From the NCBI GenBank assembly GCA_910587785.1, contig CAJUOA010000008.1, forward strand, positions 1-60,507: 60,507 bases of DNA. The letters are read 5' to 3'. Numbering within the stretch: the stretch's first letter is position 1; every line of letters starts with the position of its first letter. Positions 42,116-49,818 of the stretch are shown here, one piece after another. Below the pieces are notes generated by a model. The model saw nothing but the letters and a program-made list of their open reading frames with translations. It ran no database searches and had not been told where the DNA came from. This DNA is from an uncultured Oscillospiraceae bacterium (GTDB lineage: Bacteria > Bacillota > Clostridia > Oscillospirales > Oscillospiraceae). A program made the position numbers and the translations under genes.

Positions 42116-42298
42116 TTATGTATCTTCCCAGCCCATCCGCCGCTCCAAGGCCAGCATCCCGCCGCAGAACCGCTCCCACGGCTCCAACGTTGTCGGTGAC
42201 GGGTCGCCCTCCCGGATACGCATGGTGCGCCGGATCTCCTTGGGGATGACTACCCGCCCAAGGTCGTCGATGCGGCGCACGATCCCAGTTGCTTTCAT
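42116..42298 (-). pseudogene. spoVT: spoVT 5' half joined to the element's recombinase C-terminus
   Basis: A 60-codon frame. Codons 1-33 read MKATGIVRRIDDLGRVVIPK EIRRTMRIREGDP, the AbrB-type DNA-binding domain of SpoVT (B. subtilis SpoVT is almost identical over this stretch). After the 12-base core the frame enters element DNA for 27 codons ending MGWEDT and stops. The missing 147 codons lie at 23734-23291. SpoVT is a forespore regulator acting with sigma-G. As it stands this gene can make only a lone AbrB domain; excision of the 18.5 kb element would restore the complete 180-residue protein. It has a GGGAGGA ribosome site. Confidence 0.95.
42200..42211. other. Attachment core at spoVT 5' side
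   Basis: Core CGGGTCGCCCTC, identical to 23735-23746. On the minus strand spoVT codons RIR-EGDP precede it and element codons SPTTLEPW follow. Confidence 0.9.
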
Positions 42299-42369
42299 TC
42301 ACGATTCCTCCCATATCTCTCCCGCCGGAGCGGGACAAAGTTTTCATCCACTGCCTTGGAAAACATGGA

Positions 42370-42398
42370 TAGTATCCGCAGATATTGGGAAGGTATAC
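42370..42398 (-). promoter_or_regulatory. Sigma-G-like promoter of spoVT
   Basis: Minus strand: -35 GTATA (42394-42398), 17-base spacer, -10 GATACTA (42370-42376), close to the sigma-G pattern (gMATR and CATWMTA). It lies about 72 bases before the spoVT ATG. B. subtilis spoVT is sigma-G dependent; the match here is by eye. Confidence 0.5.
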
Positions 42399-42451
42399 AG
42401 TTTTCGGGCTGGTTTTGTTTGCCTGCCGGACTGTATCATGAAACCTTTTAT

Positions 42452-42512
42452 GTGCATCAAGTGCAAGTCGCACTCACCGGAGCGCCGTCAGGCGAACTTG
42501 CATTTGGTGCAC
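42452..42512. repeat. Long imperfect inverted repeat upstream of spoVT
   Basis: Seventeen-base arms (gtgcatcaagtgcaagt, 42452-42468, and acttgcatttggtgcac, 42496-42512) match at 15 positions around a 27-base centre. No gene is present from 42299 to 42678 apart from this and the spoVT promoter. It could be a regulator site, a small RNA or an insertion scar. Confidence 0.5.
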
Positions 42513-42678
42513 AAAAAATTTTGCGTCAAATGCTATTGATTTTCTCAATGTCAAAGCGGGGTACCGTTAGCCGGATTGCTTGCATTAGGAAGCTTAGTTT
42601 TTCTTGCGGGGTGTAGGAAACGCTTGCTTCCTTCCCTATCCCCCTCACAAAAGTGGCCGCGCCGCTTTTGTGACACGC

Positions 42679-42710
42679 AGAGGAGCTCTCCGATCCCGGA
42701 GAGCTCCTCT
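42679..42710 (-). terminator. Terminator of the bcp-linked gene
   Basis: A 14-base near-perfect stem (agaggagctctccg with cggagagctcctct) directly at the stop codon of the frameshifted gene. Confidence 0.75.
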
Positions 42711-43461
42711 CAATCTGCCAATCCTTCCAAAGGCTCCAAGCGCATCCCGGAGATAGGCCGGACCTCAAACGTCCCATGCGCCAAGTCGAAGCACACCAGC
42801 TTCCCGTCCGCGTCGATATAGACGTATTGGTACGAGATAGGCGCCCGGTTCTCGCCGCACAGCGTCTCCAGCAAGGGCTCCAGCTCATAGTCCTCCAGCG
42901 TGTGCCGGTCGGAGTAGAGATACAGGTCATAGCGGCCCAGAAATGCGTAGCCTGCGTTCAGCTTTTGCAGCTTCCTGCGAAAGGGCTCCACGAACCCCGC
43001 CGCCGGGAGGGGCTTGATGACGAAGGTCTGCCAATTATGGTACTCGATGCCGCACTTGGCGCACAGCTCGAGGACCCTGTCCGACGGGGCCTGGTAGGGC
43101 TGGCTCACCGCGATCTCCGATACCAGCCGCTCGAAGATCTCCCCGTTGACGGACGTAACCTCGATCCCCGCCGCCCCGTCTTCTGTCTGAAGGTCCGGTT
43201 TGTCCCGCAGGAGGAGCGTCCCGTACCGCTCCGGGTACATCGTCTCCAGGACATGCTTTGCGTAGATCTCATAGGGGCTGATATGTCTTGACATGATCGT
43301 GTCCTCGTTCTGTGTGGTTCCGTCCGGCAGGAGGCGGAAGGTCTGGTCCTTAAAGGTCATGATGACCGTCTCCGGAAAATGCTCCGTCTGCTGGAAGGAG
43401 CGCTGGAACGCCCCTTGACAATCTCCCTGGAGTCGGGATCGAATGGATCCAGCAAGCTCAT
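42710..43461 (-). pseudogene. Phosphorylase-like hypothetical gene with a one-base frameshift
   Basis: The intact 216-codon part (43360-42710) has no family I can name securely: DQTFRLLPDGTTQNEDTIMS, then RHISPYEIYAKHVLETMYPE and the end GTFEVRPISGMRLEPLEGLA. Upstream, an ATG at 43461 overlapping the bcp stop by four bases reads MSLLDPFDPDSREIVKG and then loses frame at a run of four G (minus strand, 43411-43414). Adding one G restores AFQRSFQQTEHFPETVIMTF and joins the downstream frame. The opening resembles nucleoside-phosphorylase-like proteins. Either the gene is recently broken or it is a sequencing error; an internal start at 43360 or 43294 could still give product. Confidence 0.65.
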
Positions 43462-43922
43462 CCGCGCTTCTCCAGGTACGCCAAGATCTCCGCCGCGTTG
43501 GTGTCCGGCTTCACCTTGGGCATGACCTTCTCGATGACGCCCTCCCCGTTGATAACGAAGGTGGAGCGGACCACGCCCATGCTCACCTTGCCGTAGTTCT
43601 TCTTCTCCTGCCAGACGCCGTAGGCCTGGATGGCGGTCAGCTCCGGGTCGGAGAGAAGGACGAAGGGCAGGTCATACTTCTCCGCGAACCTCTGGTGGGA
43701 GGCTTGCGAATCCTTGCTGACGCCGATGACCACGGTGCCGATCTTTTTGAACTCTTCATAGGCCCCGGCAAAGGCACAGGCCTGCCGGGTACAGCCGGGG
43801 GTGTTGTCCCGGGGATAGAAGTAGAGCGCCACCGTCTTCCCCGCGAAGTCCGCGAGGGACACCAGATTTCCGTCCTTGTCCGGCAGGGTGAACGCCGGGG
43901 CCTTCATTCCAACTTCCAACAT
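43458..43922 (-). CDS. bcp: Bcp-type peroxiredoxin
   Basis: A 154-residue thiol peroxidase that reduces hydroperoxides with thioredoxin. The peroxidatic site is NTPGCTRQAC (C44) with C49 as the likely resolving cysteine; the thioredoxin fold starts KAPAFTLPDKDGN. Length is standard. It shares a four-base overlap with the downstream frameshifted gene. Confidence 0.95.
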   Translation of the reverse strand: MLEVGMKAPAFTLPDKDGNLVSLADFAGKTVALYFYPRDNTPGCTRQACAFAGAYEEFKKIGTVVIGVSKDSQASHQRFAEKYDLPFVLLSDPELTAIQAYGVWQEKKNYGKVSMGVVRSTFVINGEGVIEKVMPKVKPDTNAAEILAYLEKRG

Positions 43923-43958
43923 ATTCAGATCCTCCTTGTTGATAACTGCAAATAGGTG

Positions 43959-46160
43959 TCAGGACAGCAGCGCCCCCTCCGGGATGAGGGCGGAGCCGAT
44001 GTCGCTGGGCGCGAAGTATGCGTTGAGGATCTCCACCGCCGTGGAGGCCAGAGCCGCGCCGCTGCCGCCCCGCTCGATGGCCACGGCCACAGCGATCTCC
44101 GGCTCGTCGAAGGGGGCGAAGCAGACGAAGACGCCGTTGGCCACGGACTCGCCGGTCTGGGCGCTGCCGGTCTTGGCCCCGGCGGAGACCACGCACTCCT
44201 TGAACTGCCGGGAGACGCTGCCGGACTTCACCAGGTCGCCCATGCCCTGCTTGACGGCGGCCAGGGTGCTCTCGCTCATCTCCACCTGGCTGAGGACCTC
44301 CGGCTCGTGGGTGTAGAGGACCCGGCTGCCGTCGTAGGAGGTGACGTTCTCCAGCAGGTGGGCCCCGTAGCGGGCGCCCCCCCGGAGGAGGGTGGCGATA
44401 TAGTTGGCCAGCTGGAGGGGCGTGACCTCAAAGAGCTGCCCGATGGCGATTTGCAGGGTGTCGCCGCTGTGGTCGTACCAGGTGTCGCCCTTGTTCTGGA
44501 CATAGTCCTGGGTGATGAGGAAGCCCGTCTCCTCCCCCAGCTCGATGCCCGTGGGCTGGCCCAGGCCGAAGGCGGCGGCGTACTCGTTGAGCTTCGTGGA
44601 GCCCATGCGGTCGGCCATGTCGTAGAAGAAGTAGTTGCAGCTGACCTCCAGGGCCTTGACCACGTTGATGCGGCCGTGGCTCCCGCCGTACTGCCGGTGG
44701 ATCCAGCATCGGGGCTGGTAGTCCTTGAAGTAGGCGCTGGTGAAGCGGCCCCTGGTGTTGATCTTGGTCTGGGGGGAGATGAGCCCCTCCTCCAGTGCCG
44801 CCACGGCGGTGCAGGGCTTCATGGTGGAGCCGGGGGAGTAGGTGCCTCCCAGGGCCCGGTTGTACATAGGGTTGGCCTTGTTGGCGTTGATGGCCGCCAA
44901 GTCCTCTGTGAAGGTCCGCTGGCTGTAGGTGGGGTAGGTGGCGAGGGCGAGGACGTCAGAATCGGCGATGCTGACCACGGCGGCGGCGGCGCCCCGGGTC
45001 TCCAGGCCATCCTCCTCGTTCATGGCCTCCACGGCGCGGCCCAGGGCGGCCTCCACCTCGGCCTGGAAGTCGATGTCGATGGTAAGGGCCACGGTGCCGC
45101 CGGGCTCGGGCTCGATGGAGTAGAGCTCGCTGGTGATTTTGCCCTCCCGGTTGGTGGTGATGAGGCGCTTGCCGTCCAGGCCGCAGAGGTAGGTCTCAAA
45201 GGCCCGCTCCACCCCGGACTTGCCGACTTTATCGTCCTGCTGGTAGTAGTGGATGGCGGAGGTGTCCTCCCCGGCGTCCCGGGCGGTGAGGTAGGGCTCG
45301 TTGAGGGCGGCGCGCTCCTCCTCGCTGTCGAAGTCCCCCACCCGGCCCAGAATGTGGGCGGCGTAGTCGGTGTGGTACTCCCGGACGGAGCGGCTTCCAA
45401 TCTCCACACCGGCGAAGCTCCCGTCCTTGAGCTGGGAGATGAGCTCCACCGGCACGTCCTGGGCGAAGCCGTAGGGCACGTTGACGGTCTTAGGCTTGGG
45501 GAGGGTGCGCAGGGAGAGCTCGTAGAGCACCCCCAGCACCATCCGCGCCTGGCTGTCGGTGAAGAGGGCGGGGATATCGAAATCCTCCCGCATGAGGGAG
45601 AGGAGGTGGTCCGCGGTGAGGGGCCCGGCGTCCAGGCCCACGTCCGCCTCCAGGGCGCTGCTCATGAGGGGATAGGTGGTGTTCTCGGTGAGCTCGGTGT
45701 CGGACCAGCCCCGGTCCATGAGGTAGTTCCGGAACCGGGAGCGCTGGGTGCCGGACGCAGAGCGGAGGGTGTAGGTAAAGGGGGCCTCCTGGCTGAGGGG
45801 CAGGCCGTCGTCCCAGGAGACGCCATAGGACTTACAGAGCTCCGTGAGGCGCAATACCGCCCGGGCGATGTCCTCCTGGGAGGCGGCGCCGCCGTCGGAG
45901 GCGGGGACCAGGGCGGGGTTGAAGGAGACGGTGTAGACCTCCCGGTTAGAGGCGAGGACCTTCCCGTTGCGGTCGGTGAGGATGCCCCGGGAGGTCTCCA
46001 CGGTCTGGGTGGTGGTCACCTGGGTGTTGGACTGGGCGAGGTAGACGCTGCCGTTGACAATCTGGGCGTCGTAGAGGATCAAGACAAAGAATAGGAGGCA
46101 TATGACAAAAACACCCAGAAGGATGTTTGCTCTTCCGTGGAATTGCTTTTCCTGCTCCAT
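43959..46160 (-). CDS. mrdA: Class B penicillin-binding protein 2
   Basis: A 733-residue transpeptidase for lateral-wall peptidoglycan cross-linking, the elongasome partner of RodA/MreCD. An N-terminal membrane anchor (ANILLGVFVICLLFFVLILY) is followed by the PBP dimer domain (GILTDRNGKVLASN). The transpeptidase has SPGSTMKP (S445), the SCN motif (LEVSCNYFFYD) and AKTGSAQT near residue 662. It belongs to the mre cluster, but an alpha/beta hydrolase gene now sits between it and mreD. It starts at 46160 (MEQEKQFHG); the longer upstream frame is not needed. Confidence 0.93.
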   Translation of the reverse strand: MEQEKQFHGRANILLGVFVICLLFFVLILYDAQIVNGSVYLAQSNTQVTTTQTVETSRGILTDRNGKVLASNREVYTVSFNPALVPASDGGAASQEDIARAVLRLTELCKSYGVSWDDGLPLSQEAPFTYTLRSASGTQRSRFRNYLMDRGWSDTELTENTTYPLMSSALEADVGLDAGPLTADHLLSLMREDFDIPALFTDSQARMVLGVLYELSLRTLPKPKTVNVPYGFAQDVPVELISQLKDGSFAGVEIGSRSVREYHTDYAAHILGRVGDFDSEEERAALNEPYLTARDAGEDTSAIHYYQQDDKVGKSGVERAFETYLCGLDGKRLITTNREGKITSELYSIEPEPGGTVALTIDIDFQAEVEAALGRAVEAMNEEDGLETRGAAAAVVSIADSDVLALATYPTYSQRTFTEDLAAINANKANPMYNRALGGTYSPGSTMKPCTAVAALEEGLISPQTKINTRGRFTSAYFKDYQPRCWIHRQYGGSHGRINVVKALEVSCNYFFYDMADRMGSTKLNEYAAAFGLGQPTGIELGEETGFLITQDYVQNKGDTWYDHSGDTLQIAIGQLFEVTPLQLANYIATLLRGGARYGAHLLENVTSYDGSRVLYTHEPEVLSQVEMSESTLAAVKQGMGDLVKSGSVSRQFKECVVSAGAKTGSAQTGESVANGVFVCFAPFDEPEIAVAVAIERGGSGAALASTAVEILNAYFAPSDIGSALIPEGALLS

Positions 46161-46206
46161 AGCGGGTCCTTTCTGCTGTCTGAGAAAGCGGAATTTTTCT
46201 GCGTTT

Positions 46207-47280
46207 TTATGGGATGAAGAGATCCTTTTGTATGGCTGCAATTTCATGCAGTATGTCAGAAAACAGCTCTGATTTTGATTCAAGCAGTCCGTGGGTGGTG
46301 TCCTTCATCACAAACATCTGCTTATACGGCGCGCGGACCTGGTCAAAATACGCCTGGGCAAGCTTGAAATTGGTTTGATAATCCCTGTCGCCGTTGATGT
46401 TAAAGTAGGGGACCTCATAATCAAGCCTGCCCTTCAGGGAGAACGCGTTTATTTCATCGGAGAATAAGAAGTCCAGATAAACGCCCATGTCGCGCTGGAA
46501 ATACTTGATCCAATCAGAGATAGAATAATAGGGGTGAAAGAAGATGGTTGAGATCAGGTTGTAGTCTGCGCCGTCAACCATCATATCATAGCCGTACTTT
46601 TTCAGCAGGGCATTTTTTGCGGCGAAATGCTCCATGGAAATCGCGCCAGGCGTCAGCTGCTCCACCAGCTTGACGGCTTCCGCATCACCCTGGGCCCATT
46701 TGAGCGCTTCTTCTTTGAAGGCCGCTTCGTCCTCCGCTATATCCACCAGCTGTCCCGTTCCAATGAAGCAGTCGTAATACTCCGGATAGGCAAGCACCAG
46801 ATTCGCTCCATAGCAGGAGCCCCATGAGTGTCCGAGAATGGTCAGCTTCTCCCTGCCCATATAGTCAAGCAGAAACTCTGTAAGCGCCTTTCCGTCCTGC
46901 ATGAACAGCTCTTTGGTCAACACGGTCTCATTTTGTTCTGCGTGGAAGCTCTTTCCGCAATTTCGCTGGTCCCAGGTCACCACCGTGTAGACATCCGCCC
47001 ATTTTCGGGTAAACGCATAGTCAATAGCGCTTGTGGATGAGCCGGGACCGCCATGGAGATACAGCAGGACAGGATTCGCGGTATTCTCACCATATATGCT
47101 GACCCACTGCTCCGTCCCATTGATTTCTACATACATGGATTCGTTGATCCCGCCGCCGGGGGTTCTGCCGTTGATGGTCTTTCCGGCAAACCGTATCACG
47201 AGAAGTGCGGCAGTCACGCATAGAAGCGCCGCACCTGCTCGTGTACAAATTGTTAAAACGGATCTCCCGGTCCTCTTCAT
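46207..47280 (-). CDS. Membrane-anchored alpha/beta hydrolase (proline iminopeptidase-like)
   Basis: A 357-residue protein with an N-terminal membrane segment (residues 9-29) and an alpha/beta hydrolase: oxyanion motif LYLHGGPGSS, DQRNCGKSF, nucleophile elbow GHSWGS, and C-terminal His in KDTTHGLLES. It is similar to prolyl aminopeptidases and epoxide-hydrolase-like enzymes (family S33). Its lower G+C and placement inside the conserved mrdA-mreD run point to a single-gene insertion. The substrate is unknown. Confidence 0.88.
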   Translation of the reverse strand: MKRTGRSVLTICTRAGAALLCVTAALLVIRFAGKTINGRTPGGGINESMYVEINGTEQWVSIYGENTANPVLLYLHGGPGSSTSAIDYAFTRKWADVYTVVTWDQRNCGKSFHAEQNETVLTKELFMQDGKALTEFLLDYMGREKLTILGHSWGSCYGANLVLAYPEYYDCFIGTGQLVDIAEDEAAFKEEALKWAQGDAEAVKLVEQLTPGAISMEHFAAKNALLKKYGYDMMVDGADYNLISTIFFHPYYSISDWIKYFQRDMGVYLDFLFSDEINAFSLKGRLDYEVPYFNINGDRDYQTNFKLAQAYFDQVRAPYKQMFVMKDTTHGLLESKSELFSDILHEIAAIQKDLFIP

Positions 47281-47368
47281 TTTTATGAAACCCCTTTCTG
47301 ACGCTCGGATGATATCTCAGCCAGGTTTCCGCCGTTTCAGGCCAGCAATGCGAAAAGCAGAAGCGCCC

Positions 47369-47881
47369 CTAGTAATCCACCGCGCATCTCCTGTGGATGG
47401 TCCGGTAGACGGGGAGGATCAGGAGCAGGGCGGGGAGGGAGATGATGGCCTCCCCCAGGGCGAGGCGGGCGGTGAGCCGGACATACTGCCCTCCCGACAG
47501 GAGGTGGACCAGGACGCGCAGGCCCCCCGTGCCCAGAAGCGCCCCGACGGAGACCAGGAGGGCGCAGAACGTCCCCGGCGTGAGCATATTCTCCCCGATG
47601 ACGGCGGAGATGAGGGCAATGATGGTGAAGGAGAGGGCGTAGAACCCCTCAAAAGGCCCCCAGATCAGGATGTCGCAGAAAAGACCCATGACCAGGGCGA
47701 AAACGGGCCCCCGGCGGGGCCCCTCGTACATGGCCTCCACGGCGGGCAGGATAGGGTAGAGGAACGGGGTCAGCCCCCAGACGCGGACGTGGTCCAGAAC
47801 CAGTCCCTGGAGGGCAAAAAAGAGCAGGGTGGCAAGGGCGTAGACCGCCCACTTGAACACTGTATAGCTTTTTGGCTGCAT
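47369..47881 (-). CDS. mreD: Rod-shape protein MreD
   Basis: A 170-residue integral membrane protein starting MQPKSYTVFKWAVYALATLL, with five or so membrane segments and the MreD-like loop GPRRGPVFALVMGLFCDILI. It partners MreC in the elongasome. It is followed on the minus strand by the inserted hydrolase. Confidence 0.88.
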   Translation of the reverse strand: MQPKSYTVFKWAVYALATLLFFALQGLVLDHVRVWGLTPFLYPILPAVEAMYEGPRRGPVFALVMGLFCDILIWGPFEGFYALSFTIIALISAVIGENMLTPGTFCALLVSVGALLGTGGLRVLVHLLSGGQYVRLTARLALGEAIISLPALLLILPVYRTIHRRCAVDY

Positions 47882-47900
47882 GGCGTCTCTCCGTTTGGTG

Positions 47901-48740
47901 TCAGTCCACGATGTCGAAGCTGGTGACGATAAAGACCTGGGCGATGCCGTCCAGCTCTGCCTCCGGGGCGATGACGGCGTACTGGGCGAGGCCGCTGTCA
48001 CTGGTGCGGACCTCCTCCACATAACCGATGACGATCTGGGAGGGGTAGTACCCCCCCAGGCCGGAGGTCACCACCAGGTCGCCGCTCATAAGGTCCGGGT
48101 CCGTGCCCAGGTAGCCCAGGGACAGCCGCCCCTGGCTCATGAGGGCGAAGTCCCCCTCCGCCACGGCGTTGGTGCCGCTGCGGAAGACGGTGGCGCCGAT
48201 GGAGGTGTCGCTGTCCAGGATGGTGCGGATGGTGGACCAGTTGACCCCGGCCTCCGCCACCACGCCCACCAGGAACCCCGCCTCGGTGATGACGCAGTCC
48301 CCCACCTCCACGCCCTGGGCGGTGCCCTTGTTGACGGTGAGCATACTGGACCAGTTGGATGCCTCCTGCTTGACCACCCGTGCGGACTCCCAGTGGAGGT
48401 CCCGGCGCTGGCGGCGGAGCTCCAGCAGCTCCCGCAGGCGGACGTTCTCGTCCCGGTCCGCCTTGGCCTGACGGACCTCGGCCTCCATCTCCGCGATGCG
48501 GAGCTTGAGCTCCTCGTTCTCCGCCTTGAGGGCGTCAAACTCGGTGATGTAGTCCACGAGGCTCTCCGCCTTCTCCGTGATGGCCGCGCCCGCCGCCCGG
48601 AAGGGGGCCGCGATCATCCCCGCCACGTTGGGCAGCGGCGCGGAGGTGGCGGAGAAGTAGGTCATCACGCTCAGGAGCACCGCGATCGCCGCCGCTACCG
48701 CAAGCACCGCGATGCCGAATTTGTTCACAGGACGCTTCAC
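47901..48740 (-). CDS. mreC: Rod-shape protein MreC
   Basis: A 279-residue protein. The N-terminal anchor (FGIAVLAVAAAIAVLLSVMT) leads to a coiled coil (ESLVDYITEFDALKAENEEL with EVRQAKADRDENVRLRELLE) and the beta-barrel domains (NKGTAQGVEVGDCVITEAGF LVGVV, then SGDLVVTSGLGGYYPSQIVI). It scaffolds PBP2 and RodA outside the membrane. The start follows GGAGGAGG. Confidence 0.95.
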   Translation of the reverse strand: MKRPVNKFGIAVLAVAAAIAVLLSVMTYFSATSAPLPNVAGMIAAPFRAAGAAITEKAESLVDYITEFDALKAENEELKLRIAEMEAEVRQAKADRDENVRLRELLELRRQRRDLHWESARVVKQEASNWSSMLTVNKGTAQGVEVGDCVITEAGFLVGVVAEAGVNWSTIRTILDSDTSIGATVFRSGTNAVAEGDFALMSQGRLSLGYLGTDPDLMSGDLVVTSGLGGYYPSQIVIGYVEEVRTSDSGLAQYAVIAPEAELDGIAQVFIVTSFDIVD

Positions 48741-48779
48741 AGGCCCTCCTCCTTCATCAAAAACAGACTGGAGCGTCCG

Positions 48780-49196
48780 TCACGGCGCTCGGTAAAAGAA
48801 CAGACCCTCCGCCCCGGCCAGCTGGGCGAGGAGCTCCGCGAGCCGGCGGTCGGGATGGTATACCCGCAGATACAGGTCATCGCCGCTCAGCATCACCAGA
48901 GCACCGCAGGCGGGCAGGAGGAGCGTCAGGTCCCCGGCGGCCCGCTCCAGGAGCGCCGCCGGGTCCGGTTTTTCTGTGCACGCCGCTCCGTCCACCAGGA
49001 GGAAGTCATAGTAACAGTAGAGCTTCAGCAGGATGCGGCAGAATCTCTCCACCAGCTCCGGGCGGCTGCGCTGAAAGATCTCCTCGACCGCGAAGTACCG
49101 CCGGTCCGGCGTCTCCGGGACGGTGCGGGGAAAGATGTCGATAAGATAGCAGGGCTTTTCCAAAAGGCCATCAATCTTTGACAGGATATTGTCCAT
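48780..49196 (-). CDS. Conserved hypothetical protein between maf and mreC
   Basis: A 138-residue protein: MDNILSKIDGLLEKPCYLID IFPRTVPETPDRRYFAVEEI, then RLAELLAQLAGAEGLFFYRA at the end. No domain recognised. Its place in the maf-mreC operon, 12 bases after maf, suggests a role in cell-shape or division control specific to these Clostridia. Confidence 0.75.
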   Translation of the reverse strand: MDNILSKIDGLLEKPCYLIDIFPRTVPETPDRRYFAVEEIFQRSRPELVERFCRILLKLYCYYDFLLVDGAACTEKPDPAALLERAAGDLTLLLPACGALVMLSGDDLYLRVYHPDRRLAELLAQLAGAEGLFFYRAP

Positions 49197-49208
49197 GATG
49201 TCCTCCCT

Positions 49209-49784
49209 CTAGTCGAAGAGCTCCACCCCGAACTCCCCCAGCATCCGCCCCAGCAGGTGCAGGGGAAGCCCCATGACGTTGAAGTAGTCCCCCCGGATGC
49301 CCGAGACGAAGAGGGCCGCCTTGCCCTGCACGCCGTAGGCCCCGGCCTTGTCCATGGGGTCCCCGGTGCGGATGTAGGACCAGATCTCCCCCTCCGCCAT
49401 GGGGCGGAAGGTGACCTCCGTGCGCTCCGAGCGGACCTCCAGCCGGTCTCCCCGGGCCACGGCCACCCCGGTACACACCGCGTGGGTCCGCCCCGAGAGG
49501 GCGGAGAGCATGGCGAACGCCTCCGCCTCGCTCCGCGGCTTCCCCAGCCGCGCGCCGTCCAGGAACACCATGGTGTCCGCCGCGATGATGAGGGCCTCCC
49601 GGTCCCCGGCCAGGTCCCGGGCGGCTTCCGCCTTTTTGCGGCTGATGAAGCGGACGATCTCCTCCGGCGGCTGGGCGCTGTCGAAGCCCTCGTCCGCCTC
49701 CGGGACCAGTATCTCGAATTCCAGCCCGATCTGCTCCAGCAGCTGCCGCCGCCGGGGGGACTGGGAGGCTAAGATCACGCGCAT
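49209..49784 (-). CDS. maf: Maf nucleotide pyrophosphatase
   Basis: A 191-residue house-cleaning pyrophosphatase: ASQSPRRRQLLEQIGLEFEI, AADTMVFLDGARLGKPRSEA and YGVQGKAALFVSGIRGDYFN VMGLPLHLL. It hydrolyses dTTP, UTP and modified nucleotides and is linked to septum control in Bacillus. The start MRVILAS at 49784 has AAGGAG about 9 bases before it; the ATG at 49793 is too close to that site. Confidence 0.93.
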   Translation of the reverse strand: MRVILASQSPRRRQLLEQIGLEFEILVPEADEGFDSAQPPEEIVRFISRKKAEAARDLAGDREALIIAADTMVFLDGARLGKPRSEAEAFAMLSALSGRTHAVCTGVAVARGDRLEVRSERTEVTFRPMAEGEIWSYIRTGDPMDKAGAYGVQGKAALFVSGIRGDYFNVMGLPLHLLGRMLGEFGVELFD

Positions 49785-49818
49785 TTCGCCCATCTCCTTT
49801 TCTTCTGCAAACTGGGAT

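Larger units (their letters stand above)
23735..42211. mobile_element. Integrative mobilizable element splitting spoVT
   Basis: The 18,465-base unit runs between two identical 12-base cores, CGGGTCGCCCTC (23735-23746 and 42200-42211), both in the same reading phase of spoVT on the minus strand. Left of the first core lies the spoVT 3' half; right of the second core lies the spoVT 5' half. Contents: large serine recombinase, RhuM, Uma2, a relaxase/MobC/oriT set, RepA-like ATPase, DUF6076 protein, helicase plus MazG-like pair, XRE, a two-recombinase/two-ParB operon, SWIM protein and YhcG nuclease. There are no conjugation-channel genes, so transfer would need a helper. The boundaries come directly from joining the two halves into a family-length SpoVT. 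Confidence 0.93.

Noticed and set aside
23735..42211. Self-transmissible conjugative element
   Set aside because: Relaxase and MobC are present but no VirB4, coupling protein or pilus genes, so only mobilization by a helper is supported.
43956..46094. 712-codon plus-strand frame opposite mrdA
   Set aside because: Val/Gly/Leu/Asp-rich shadow; the minus strand has all transpeptidase motifs.
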